Source: Acidobacteriota bacterium
GTDB taxonomy: Bacteria > Acidobacteriota > Terriglobia > Terriglobales > Acidobacteriaceae
Assembly: GCA_021781255.1 (NCBI GenBank)
Contig: JAJXXG010000045.1
Location: 1-5,981, forward strand
Direction: 5' to 3'
DNA length: 5,981 bases
Positions 1 to 5,261 of this stretch are shown in pieces (the stretch's first letter is position 1; every line of letters begins with the position of its first letter). The position numbers and the translations under genes are program-made. A model generated the notes under the pieces. That model searched no databases and was not told where the DNA came from. It worked only from the letters and a program-made list of their open reading frames with translations.

Positions 1-99
1 ATATGTCTGAGCAACTACACTGTCGATCGCTTCTGCCAGGAAGCGTTCACTGTTGTAGAACGGAATCGATATGGAAACCAGCCCCTTGATCTCACGCAT
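1..99 (-). CDS. Family 2 glycosyltransferase, N-terminal fragment (cut by window edge)
   Basis: Only the first 33 codons are present; the gene continues beyond position 1. The translation starts MREIKGLVSISIPFYN and continues through a segment ending IDSVVAQTY. This is the classic opening of a GT-A fold family 2 glycosyltransferase: first beta strand (VSISIPFYN), a helix, then a 'S-V-x-x-Q-T-Y' motif. Such enzymes transfer a sugar from a nucleotide-sugar donor at the cytoplasmic face of the membrane. The ATG lies 3 bases after the TAG stop of the upstream methyltransferase, so the two genes are almost certainly co-transcribed and translationally linked. A possible Shine-Dalgarno AGGTGG (complement of 111-116) sits 11 bases upstream inside the end of that gene, which is a long spacing. 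The donor, acceptor, DXD motif and C-terminal region are outside the window, so specificity cannot be judged. Confidence 0.85.
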   Translation of the reverse strand, partial: MREIKGLVSISIPFYNSERFLAEAIDSVVAQTY

Positions 100-102
100 G
101 GC

Positions 103-930
103 CTAAGTCGCCACCTGCTTCGTTGCTCTTACTCCGATGACAACCTCGTAATCGGGGTCATTGAATTCAAGTTCCGGCCGAGTCAATTCCTCTTGGACCA
201 GTCCATGCAGAAAAGCGGTTGCAGTCAGCACGTTTCCATATGCCTTGACGTTCACGTTTGCTTCGCCAAAGACCTGTGAAAACGCATGCTGTGCGGACCG
301 CGAGGTAAACCGCCACCAATCGGCCCCCTCGCCAGCAATAAGGTCACCGCGAATAACCGGACTGATGCCCGGCATCGTCGCGAGCAAGACGCCGGAGGGC
401 TTCAGCATCTTGTAAAGCGACCGCAGAGCCGACGTGTAGTCGCGAATAATAAAAAGGGTTTGCGCGCAGATAATGCAATCGAAAGCATTCTCGGGAGCCG
501 ACGCCGTCTGGGTCAGATCGATGGTGATGGTGCGATTGTCATTCTTCTCGTTCAAGTCGAGAATATCGGAGTGCTCAACCCTGCCCTGGCCGAACAATTT
601 GGTATATTCATCGCTCTGGATCTCGGCGACGCGGCCGCAGATGGTCTCCTGCCACGATGCAAGAAACGCTTCAATATAGAATCGGTCGATATACTTTCCC
701 CGACGGCCGCCAAGGTTTGGCCGATTAGGGCGCAGCCTTCGCAGAGCAGACCAGTCAGTCACGCGATCAAGCACAAGCATGCGCCGTTCTGCCGCCTGGC
801 GCTGACGCCGAAGCAGCGAGCGCAATGGCTTGGGGACCAGATACTTGAACGAGCTCAAGGTTTCCCCCCGCGAAATGCACGAATGTCCTGGGGCAAAATG
901 CAGAGACAACTTGCGCCGATTGGTGCCCAT
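103..930 (-). CDS. Class-I SAM-dependent methyltransferase linked to glycan synthesis
   Basis: The 275-residue product resembles methyltransferase-domain proteins found among glycosyltransferases in polysaccharide loci. Recognisable family blocks are RGKYIDRFYIEAFL (77-90), an altered motif I region VAEIQSDEYTKLFG (101-114), a strand with an acidic residue TITIDLT (134-140), the motif IV-like FDCIICAQTL (150-159), LKPSGVLLATMPGIS (176-190), WWRFTS (205-210) and YGNVL plus FLHGL (231-244). It probably methylates a sugar or glycan intermediate in the cytoplasm; the substrate is unknown. The usual glycine of motif I (E-x-G) reads Gln here. The start is uncertain. The ATG at 930 has no visible ribosome binding site and lies about 5 bases after a predicted transcription start. 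A TTG at 858 follows a purine run (complement of 861-869) and would give 251 residues beginning at the conserved basic helix YLVPKPLRSLLRR. The gene is followed after 3 bases by a GT2 gene. Confidence 0.85.
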   Translation of the reverse strand: MGTNRRKLSLHFAPGHSCISRGETLSSFKYLVPKPLRSLLRRQRQAAERRMLVLDRVTDWSALRRLRPNRPNLGGRRGKYIDRFYIEAFLASWQETICGRVAEIQSDEYTKLFGQGRVEHSDILDLNEKNDNRTITIDLTQTASAPENAFDCIICAQTLFIIRDYTSALRSLYKMLKPSGVLLATMPGISPVIRGDLIAGEGADWWRFTSRSAQHAFSQVFGEANVNVKAYGNVLTATAFLHGLVQEELTRPELEFNDPDYEVVIGVRATKQVAT

Positions 931-941
931 CGGTGGGGCAG

Positions 942-969
942 ATTATCACGATAGTACCATTTCATCCAA
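942..969 (-). promoter_or_regulatory. Candidate promoter for the methyltransferase-GT2 operon
   Basis: On the minus strand TTGGAT (969-964, 3/6 match to the -35 consensus) is followed after 16 bases by GATAAT (947-942, 5/6 match to the -10 consensus). Transcription would begin near 935, only about 5 bases before the ATG at 930. That implies either a nearly leaderless mRNA or use of the downstream TTG start. Sequence match only. Confidence 0.35.
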
Positions 970-994
970 AGCGCCCTTTAGGGTTCACAAGGAT

Positions 995-1000
995 TAGAAT
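995..1000 (+). promoter_or_regulatory. Candidate -10 element for the plus-strand GT2
   Basis: TAGAAT (995-1000) matches the sigma-70 -10 consensus at five of six positions and would give a leader of about 36 bases. No good -35 hexamer lies at the right distance, so the call is weak. It shares the 112-base divergent spacer with the promoter of the opposite operon, so one regulator could act on both. Confidence 0.25.
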
Positions 1001-1031
1001 GAGGAGCGCTGGAAGTGGATTCTGACAGACC

Positions 1032-1038
1032 GAAGGGA
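1032..1038 (+). promoter_or_regulatory. Ribosome binding site of the plus-strand GT2
   Basis: The purine-rich GAAGGGA ends 4 bases before the ATG at 1043. It supports that start over any downstream ATG, and the protein then begins directly with the first beta strand of the GT-A fold. Confidence 0.55.
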
Positions 1039-1042
1039 ACGG

Positions 1043-2017
1043 ATGGACATTTCGGTCATAATTCCAACCTTTAACCGGCGGGAGACAGTCAGGCGCACTG
1101 TTGAGGCCCTCGCTGCTCAAACGTTCTCTGCTGACAGGTACGAACTCATCGTCGTCGTTGACGGTTCAACGGATGGCACGGCGGCTATGCTGCATACTCT
1201 GCGGCCTGCTTGTCGATTCCGCATTATTGAACAGGAAAACCGGGGACTCGCAGGAGCGCGGAATAGTGGATATCGCGCTGCGGAAACGGACCTGGTGCTC
1301 TTTCTTGATGACGACATGCTGTGCGCTCCGGGCCTCATTGCTGCTCATGTGGCAGCACACAGAGCCGAGGACCGCATCGTTGCATTTGGTGCGATCTACT
1401 TGAGCCCGGACAATAAGCCCGGCTTGGCTGCAGAGTGCTTCAATCGCGAAATTGGTGCATTTTACTTGCAACAAAGGCGCTCCACCGGAGCGGCATGGCA
1501 GGACATCGAATGTGTCTTCGGCAACACTTCACTGTCACGCAAGGCGCTCGTCGAGGCGCACGGGTTTGACGAGGCGTTCAGAATGCGCGAAGACATGGAG
1601 TTGGGTGTGCGTCTTTGCCGCGCAGGGCTGAAGGCGCGGTACATCGAAGGAGCCGTGGCTTATCAATATTACGCAAAGAGCGCCGCCGACCTGATTCGCG
1701 ACGCCGAAGCCTTTGCGGCGGCAGACGTCATGTTTGCGCGCAAACATCCTGACGCCCCAATGCAGGGACAGTTGCATCGGTTTGCAATGGAGCCCAGTTG
1801 GAAGCGCAAAGTGCTCGGAATTGCCGCGCTGTCTCCACTGGTAGCGGATTGTGTTCTTGCTCCAGTGTGCCTCTTGGGTGAGCGCTTCTTCAATGTTCCC
1901 TTGTTGCGCAATGCGGGCGTACGCGCACTGCAATTGCGGCGACGAATCCATTGGTTCAATAAGGTGATGGACATTGGCATGCCTGATTCCGGACCGACAA
2001 CAGGAAAAGCTGTTTAG
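1043..2017 (+). CDS. Family 2 glycosyltransferase (GT-A fold)
   Basis: This 324-residue protein opens with MDISVIIPTFNRRETV, the first nucleotide-binding strand of GT2 enzymes. Further hallmarks are VVVDGSTDGT (37-46, donor-binding Asp), ENRGLAGARNSG (65-76), the metal-binding acidic cluster LFLDDDM (87-92, D89-D91), the acceptor-side loop FGNTSLSRKAL (159-169), and a catalytic 'ED' motif in FRMREDMELGVRL (179-191, E183/D184). A hydrophobic C-terminal stretch around 256-282 could associate with the membrane, but I see no clear multi-pass region. The enzyme likely adds one sugar residue in cell-surface polysaccharide or glycolipid assembly; the substrate cannot be read from sequence. It is transcribed divergently from the methyltransferase operon and convergently with another GT2 whose stop lies 30 bases beyond its own. 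All key motifs are intact. Confidence 0.9.
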   Translation: MDISVIIPTFNRRETVRRTVEALAAQTFSADRYELIVVVDGSTDGTAAMLHTLRPACRFRIIEQENRGLAGARNSGYRAAETDLVLFLDDDMLCAPGLIAAHVAAHRAEDRIVAFGAIYLSPDNKPGLAAECFNREIGAFYLQQRRSTGAAWQDIECVFGNTSLSRKALVEAHGFDEAFRMREDMELGVRLCRAGLKARYIEGAVAYQYYAKSAADLIRDAEAFAAADVMFARKHPDAPMQGQLHRFAMEPSWKRKVLGIAALSPLVADCVLAPVCLLGERFFNVPLLRNAGVRALQLRRRIHWFNKVMDIGMPDSGPTTGKAV

Positions 2018-2025
2018 GTCCGGGA
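1987..2025 (+). repeat. Two-tier hairpin spanning the GT2 stop codon
   Basis: The arms TTCCGGACC (1987-1995) and GGTCCGGGA (2017-2025) pair over 9 bp with one G-U on the plus-strand RNA. Inside them AACAG (1999-2003) pairs with CTGTT (2010-2014) around a 6-base loop. The TAG stop (2015-2017) lies in the structure. No T-tract follows on either strand, so it is not a standard intrinsic terminator. It may protect the mRNA 3' end or slow polymerase between the convergent genes. Confidence 0.5.
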
Positions 2026-2047
2026 CGGGCTACTGGCCATTGCCGTG

Positions 2048-2932
2048 TCAGTTGCGAGGCTTGGGGGTACCTAGAAAAAGCAGGACTCCAGCCATCGCCG
2101 CTTGAAGACGCACGCGCCATCCGCTGCTGATGATTTCGCCGGCCTCCCGGGGATTGCGGGGCCAGGGAAGGGGCCGACGCCGCAGGCGCCTCCAGAGAAA
2201 TCGCAGAAGATCGAGTCGGTGATTTGGGAACTCGGAAAAAAGCAGCAGCCAATAAGCGACGGAACTCTTCGCCTCCGTTGCAATGTCCCGCGGCTTGACT
2301 GGATGAACGACGATCGCCGCTGGAACATGCACTGCGCTGTAGCCGTGCTCTATCAACCAAGCAAAGGCATGGCTTTCCTCGCCAATTCTGAATGGTGCGC
2401 CTCGCCCCAGGCGCTCATCGAAGACTTTCCAACCAGCGCATGAAGACTTGCGCAGCGCCATGTTGGCGCCAATGCCCAAGCCCCCGAAGGTCGCGATTTC
2501 AAACCAGGTCTTGTCCTGGTTGCTGAGACGGCGAGGCGGCTCCTGGCCGCCGTTCGCTCCCGCAGGTTCCTGCGATGCGGTCTCGCCAGTGACTGCCGCA
2601 ACACAGGGATCGGTAAATGGCTCGATCAGATGCCCCAGCCAGTGCTCTGTGGGCACTGCATCATCGTCGACATAGACAACTATATTGCTTCTGCTTTCGA
2701 TCAATCCGCGATTCCGTGCGCGGCTTAAGCCCTCAACCAGCTCGACCACATACCGTGCGCCGGCATCCTGTGCCGCGCCTTCCGTCTCGCTGTCTCCGGC
2801 GGTGTTATCGACCACGATCACTTCATCCGGAGCAGGACGCAATCTCGAGATGGCGGCGAGACAGTTTCGCAGATCGTCAGGACGGTTGCGGGTGCAGATG
2901 ACAACACTGACCGTGAGGTTGGAATCCTTCAT
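2048..2932 (-). CDS. Family 2 glycosyltransferase (GT-A fold), convergent
   Basis: From the ATG at 2932 the product is 294 residues, starting MKDSNLTVSVVICTRNRPDD, a textbook GT2 N-terminus. Other motifs are VIVVDNTAGD (38-47), GLSRARNRGL (68-77), the DXD-type cluster VYVDDDAVP (86-94, D89-D91), the acceptor-side segment FGGLGIGANMALR (149-161) and an acidic IGEES (183-187) in the place of the catalytic ED motif. The basic tail LWRRLRRRPL (246-255) and a hydrophobic patch AAMAGVLLFLG (278-288) suggest peripheral membrane contact. It differs clearly from the GT2 at 1043, so this is not a recent duplication. A TTG at 2977 with AGAGG 8 bases upstream would add 15 residues (MNFAASHSAPGSSSV). The ATG lacks a good ribosome binding site but starts right before the conserved fold, so I favour it modestly. 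The gene has its own candidate promoter near 3035. Confidence 0.9.
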   Translation of the reverse strand: MKDSNLTVSVVICTRNRPDDLRNCLAAISRLRPAPDEVIVVDNTAGDSETEGAAQDAGARYVVELVEGLSRARNRGLIESRSNIVVYVDDDAVPTEHWLGHLIEPFTDPCVAAVTGETASQEPAGANGGQEPPRRLSNQDKTWFEIATFGGLGIGANMALRKSSCAGWKVFDERLGRGAPFRIGEESHAFAWLIEHGYSAVHVPAAIVVHPVKPRDIATEAKSSVAYWLLLFSEFPNHRLDLLRFLWRRLRRRPLPWPRNPREAGEIISSGWRVRLQAAMAGVLLFLGTPKPRN

Positions 2933-3031
2933 GACGGAAGAGGAACCTGGCGCAGAATGGCTTGCCGCAAAGTTCAATCAGAGAACCTCTAATCCAAATC
3001 GACGCATGCACTCAGCGCTGAAAGCAACGCA

Positions 3032-3040
3032 AGTATAGCA
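3032..3040 (-). promoter_or_regulatory. Candidate extended -10 promoter for the minus-strand GT2
   Basis: The minus strand reads TGCTATACT, an extended -10 (TG-N-TATACT, five of six to the -10 consensus). Transcription would start near 3025, giving a leader of about 48 bases to the TTG at 2977 or 93 bases to the ATG at 2932. No good -35 is visible, as is usual for extended -10 promoters. It lies downstream of the terminator of the lipoprotein operon, so the GT2 is probably a separate unit. Confidence 0.45.
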
Positions 3041-3078
3041 AAGCGTGTTCAGGAGAGATATTCGATTGTTGTGCTCAC

Positions 3079-3102
3079 TGCCAGGCTGCGGACCGCCCGG
3101 CA
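3079..3102 (-). repeat. 8-bp hairpin between terminator and GT2 promoter
   Basis: On the minus strand TGCCGGGC (3102-3095) pairs with GCCTGGCA (3086-3079) over 8 bp, one of them a G-U, around an 8-base loop. The wobble forms only in the minus-strand RNA. No T-tract follows. It could be a back-up RNA structure after the terminator. Confidence 0.35.
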
Positions 3103-3119
3103 TGCGCGTTCAAGCACCT

Positions 3120-3157
3120 AAAACACGGACTCCTCTCAGGGCTGAGAGGAGTCCGTG
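3120..3157 (-). terminator. Rho-independent terminator of the lipoprotein operon
   Basis: A perfect 15-bp inverted repeat (CACGGACTCCTCTCA at 3124-3138 and its complement at 3143-3157) closes a 4-base loop. On the minus strand the stem is followed at once by TTTTA (3123-3119). The plus-strand side has no T-tract, so it is read from the minus strand. It lies 87 bases past the stop of the large lipoprotein gene and isolates it from the GT2 gene. Confidence 0.85.
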
Positions 3158-3176
3158 CCTGCCAGACGTGCTGGCC

Positions 3177-3243
3177 GGCTGCCTGAAGTGACACGCATCT
3201 ACCCGGAAAGCGGGGCCGGGAATGATGCGGTCTTCGGGCAGCC
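3177..3243. repeat. Nested imperfect inverted repeat next to the lipoprotein stop codon
   Basis: Three concentric arm pairs share one centre. The outer pair is GGCTGCCTGAAG (3177-3188) with CTTCGGGCAGCC (3232-3243), 11 of 12 complementary. The middle pair is GCATC (3195-3199) with GATGC (3224-3228), and the inner pair is CCCGG (3202-3206) with CCGGG (3216-3220), around a 9-base loop. The outer arm ends exactly one base before the TAA stop of the large lipoprotein gene. The single mismatch is a G-U on plus-strand RNA but C-A on the minus-strand transcript. It may be a 3'-UTR structure, a dispersed palindromic (REP-like) repeat, or a small structured RNA. Confidence 0.6.
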
Positions 3244-4689
3244 TTAGCTTGAGGCAATCGTGGAAGCGATGAGCTTCCACTTCCCGCCATCAAAGAACAG
3301 CAGCCCATGAACGCGCAGGGTTGCTCCTGCTGCGATCGTCGTGTCGTCTTCCACGTTGGTTCCAGTGAGCTGATAGACCTCAATCTGGGTCGCACCGGTA
3401 AGTGTTGTGAACGCGCATCCCGGCATGAGGGTTAACGTAAACGTGCTTGCAGCGCCCGGAGCGATATTCACTTCGGTCGTTCCACGAAAGCCCTGTTCTC
3501 TCAGGCGGACCGTCGAAGCGGTGATGGTCCCACAGCTCGTGGTGCAGGGGCTGATTGCTGTGATCGCCGTGTCGCTGAAGGGCAGAACGCCTTGGCCGAC
3601 ATTGATATTGCTGGCATCAAACACCGGCGTAAAGTCCAGCCCGGTGAGACTGATTCGGTCGGTGTCAATCTCATAGGTGGTCTTATCTGTGAGCTTCACG
3701 GTGACTGTCTTCGTCAGATAGTCGGTCAGAATGCTGGCGCCTGCGCCGTTCTGCATCACAACAGTGAATTCGGTTGTCGGCTTGTCTATCGGGGGCGTGA
3801 TCGTTGTCACGATGCCGCCGCCCATGGCGCCACCTGCGCTCATGGTCGCTCTCACCTGTTTGGCCAGGAAGGTTCCATCAGACTGGAGAGCCGCAGTGAC
3901 CATAACGCCCATGTCCTTTCCGAGCTGCGACATCTGCGTGATTCTTCCCCGGAATTGCGTTTCATTGCTGATCTGAAAGGTGAAGGTCTGAGCAGCCTGA
4001 TGCTGCGCAATGCTGAACGACGTTCCGGAGACTGCGCTCACGGTACCCATCATCTGGTACATTCCGCCGTACCGTGCGTTGACGCTGCTCCCAGTGCCAT
4101 TGCCTTTCATCGTTTCGGTGGAAACTTTGAACTTCGGCGTGAACTGAAAGGAGCCCGAATTGTCCTGAAGAAGGGATTTCTCCAAATCAAGGTCAAAGTT
4201 GAATGCAAGTGGAGTAGTTCCCAAACTCACGCCGGAACTGAATGGGACGGACACCGAGAACGGTCCTGTGAGCGTCTTTTCAGTCCGTGTCTTGGTTACG
4301 GGATCGAGGTAGGTGAATTTGCAGGACGCGATGCTGAACGACGCACCCGTGTAGGTTCCCTGGGCCGCGTTGATCAGCGCAACTGGCTCCATCGTGCCAA
4401 GGCGATGAATCATCTCGATCGGCGCATTGCCGGTGACCGTCGCGTACCCGCCGCCAGCGCTGGTCAGCGACATCGACGAGACGTTCATTGAGAAGGCCAA
4501 TAGCCAGTCTGCAGGTTCGTCGCCCATGTTCACCTGCACGACCGTGCCGGTCGCGGGTGGGGCGGGCGCGGTGGAGCTATTCCCTCCGCAGCCCGCTAGG
4601 AGTGCCAGGAGGGCGGAGCCCACCACCATCGCGAGCCCATGCGGTGATCGGGAACCTGACATATTTAGGTATGAAGTTAGGGTCTTCAT
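3244..4689 (-). CDS. Large secreted lipoprotein with DUF4382-like and DUF5666-like regions
   Basis: The 481-residue product has a lipoprotein signal: a basic/polar start, a hydrophobic core GLAMVVGSALLALLAG (18-33) and lipobox L-A-G-C with Cys34. A Ser/Pro/Ala linker (35-48) follows. Residues about 48-195 (VQVNMGDEPADWLLAFSMNV and on) match my recollection of DUF4382 domains. Residues about 212-282 (GTVSAVSGTSFSIA, then AALQSDGTFLAKQVRA) resemble a DUF5666 small beta-barrel. Residues 305-480 look like further beta-rich repeats ending FFDGGKWKLIAS. No catalytic motif is visible, so the role is unknown, probably an envelope or surface binding protein. The ATG at 4689 is chosen because AAAGGAG (complement of 4696-4702) lies 6 bases upstream, it begins a proper signal peptide, and it overlaps the stop of the upstream small lipoprotein as ATGA. 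An upstream in-frame ATG at 4737 would spoil the signal peptide. A strong terminator follows. Confidence 0.85.
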   Translation of the reverse strand: MKTLTSYLNMSGSRSPHGLAMVVGSALLALLAGCGGNSSTAPAPPATGTVVQVNMGDEPADWLLAFSMNVSSMSLTSAGGGYATVTGNAPIEMIHRLGTMEPVALINAAQGTYTGASFSIASCKFTYLDPVTKTRTEKTLTGPFSVSVPFSSGVSLGTTPLAFNFDLDLEKSLLQDNSGSFQFTPKFKVSTETMKGNGTGSSVNARYGGMYQMMGTVSAVSGTSFSIAQHQAAQTFTFQISNETQFRGRITQMSQLGKDMGVMVTAALQSDGTFLAKQVRATMSAGGAMGGGIVTTITPPIDKPTTEFTVVMQNGAGASILTDYLTKTVTVKLTDKTTYEIDTDRISLTGLDFTPVFDASNINVGQGVLPFSDTAITAISPCTTSCGTITASTVRLREQGFRGTTEVNIAPGAASTFTLTLMPGCAFTTLTGATQIEVYQLTGTNVEDDTTIAAGATLRVHGLLFFDGGKWKLIASTIASS

Positions 4690-4702
4690 TTGATGCTCCT
4701 TT
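4686..4702 (-). promoter_or_regulatory. Strong RBS plus ATGA stop/start overlap coupling two lipoprotein genes
   Basis: On the minus strand AAAGGAG (4702-4696) precedes the ATG (4689-4687) by 6 bases. The TGA of the upstream gene (4688-4686) overlaps that ATG, giving ATGA. This arrangement indicates translational coupling and fixes the start of the large lipoprotein. Confidence 0.8.
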
Positions 4703-4949
4703 CCGCTTGCAAACTTTGCGTTGTCTGGCTCAGGCATCCAATGTCTCCAATGCCAGCGGTGATGTTGTTGAGCGTTTGCATGAAGTCACCGGTTCCAGCC
4801 ACAACCGACGAGGGAGTGAGGGTACTCAAGGTGTATATGTACGGGCTGCTGCCGCATCCAAGGAAAAGCGAGAAGACAACGCTCGCTGTAATGATGGCAA
4901 AGGGCTTCGGATGCTTTGTACATGTCCACTTCCCCTTGGGAGATTCCAT
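4686..4949 (-). CDS. Small lipoprotein, about 87 residues, function unknown
   Basis: From the ATG at 4949 the protein reads MESPKGKWTCTKHPKPF, then a hydrophobic core AIITASVVFSLFLG (18-31) and Cys32 in a lipobox-like F-L-G-C. It is therefore a probable lipid-anchored, exported protein of about 55 residues after processing. The mature part (GSSPYIYTLSTLTPSSVVAG, then a stretch rich in Thr, Asn, Gly and Gln) contains one more Cys at residue 68. The segment LTPSSVVAGTGDF recalls the opening of IPT/TIG beta-sandwich domains, but the rest does not follow through, so it may be a shortened remnant; this is speculative. Its stop overlaps the next lipoprotein start by ATGA, so both are made together. 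The start is uncertain: AAGG sits directly against this ATG, and an in-frame ATG at 5033 would add a non-signal-like 28 residues. I do not recognise the family. Confidence 0.6.
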   Translation of the reverse strand: MESPKGKWTCTKHPKPFAIITASVVFSLFLGCGSSPYIYTLSTLTPSSVVAGTGDFMQTLNNITAGIGDIGCLSQTTQSLQAERSIK

Positions 4950-5089
4950 CCTTGCAGCCTGCAGCGGACATGTTTCGAATCGTCTCATCGCCTGCTTGCA
5001 TGGCTTGGTGGAATGAGCCCACGGCATCAGCATCGTGCAACCGGCTGACCATTTCTTAGATCGGAGTTAAGCTGTTGCAAACGAACAAT

Positions 5090-5128
5090 CTAAAGGGCTG
5101 CCAGCTTTTTTTCAGAAGCGCCCTTCAG
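5090..5128 (-). repeat. Bulged hairpin upstream of the lipoprotein operon
   Basis: On the minus strand CTGAAGGGC (5128-5120) pairs with GCCCTTTAG (5098-5090) over 9 bp with one G-U. Directly inside, GCTT (5119-5116) pairs with AAGC (5107-5104) across an 8-base A-rich loop, leaving a 5-base bulge. The wobble forms only in minus-strand RNA. A moderately T-rich run (ATTGTTCGTTT) follows. It could be a distal terminator for the GH51 transcript, whose stop is about 200 bases upstream, or a leader structure for the lipoprotein operon about 140 bases before its start. Confidence 0.4.
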
Positions 5129-5135
5129 TCCAAAA

Positions 5136-5156
5136 GCTTGTACGAATCGTCAAAGC
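5136..5156. promoter_or_regulatory. Operator-like 21-bp dyad
   Basis: The pattern GCTT-gt-ACGA-a-TCGT-ca-AAGC is symmetric at 8 of 10 positions per half around A5146. It overlaps a TTGACG -35-like hexamer on the minus strand (5153-5148), where a repressor would act. A match this good can occur by chance once or twice in a window this size, so the call is tentative. Confidence 0.25.
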
Positions 5157-5236
5157 ATTTGGACATAGATCGCCTGCTCCGTAGAAAGCGGGGTCTACGA
5201 CAGTGGCAGGTCTTGCACCGTTTCCTGAAACGAAAG

Positions 5237-5261
5237 TTGTGTGGTTCTTCAGATCACACAA
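5237..5261 (-). repeat. 7-bp inverted repeat downstream of the GH51 gene
   Basis: TTGTGTG (5237-5243) and CACACAA (5255-5261) pair perfectly around an 11-base loop, about 64 bases past the GH51 stop. On the minus strand it is followed by CTTTCGTTTC, a poor T-tract, so it is at best a weak terminator. A 6-bp CGTTTC/GAAACG palindrome (5219-5232) lies just beyond. Confidence 0.25.

Noticed and set aside
286..954. A 222-codon plus-strand frame opposite the methyltransferase.
   Set aside because: No recognisable motif or RBS. The opposite strand encodes clear methyltransferase blocks.
3592..4491. A 299-codon open frame on the plus strand, antisense to the large lipoprotein gene.
   Set aside because: Its translation is rich in Arg, His and Cys with no domain or signal pattern. 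The minus-strand product has a lipobox, RBS, domains and terminator, so this is a GC-driven shadow.
4690..4737. Upstream ATG at 4737 as start of the large lipoprotein.
   Set aside because: It would place 16 polar residues before the signal peptide, while the ATG at 4689 has a strong RBS and an ATGA overlap.
4488..5048. A 186-codon plus-strand frame across the lipoprotein junction.
   Set aside because: Low-complexity basic composition and overlap of two better-supported genes.
5094..5112. Seven-T run after GCTGCCAGC on the plus strand as an intrinsic terminator.
   Set aside because: The possible stem is only 3 bp, and no plus-strand gene ends here. The run is the loop of a minus-strand hairpin.
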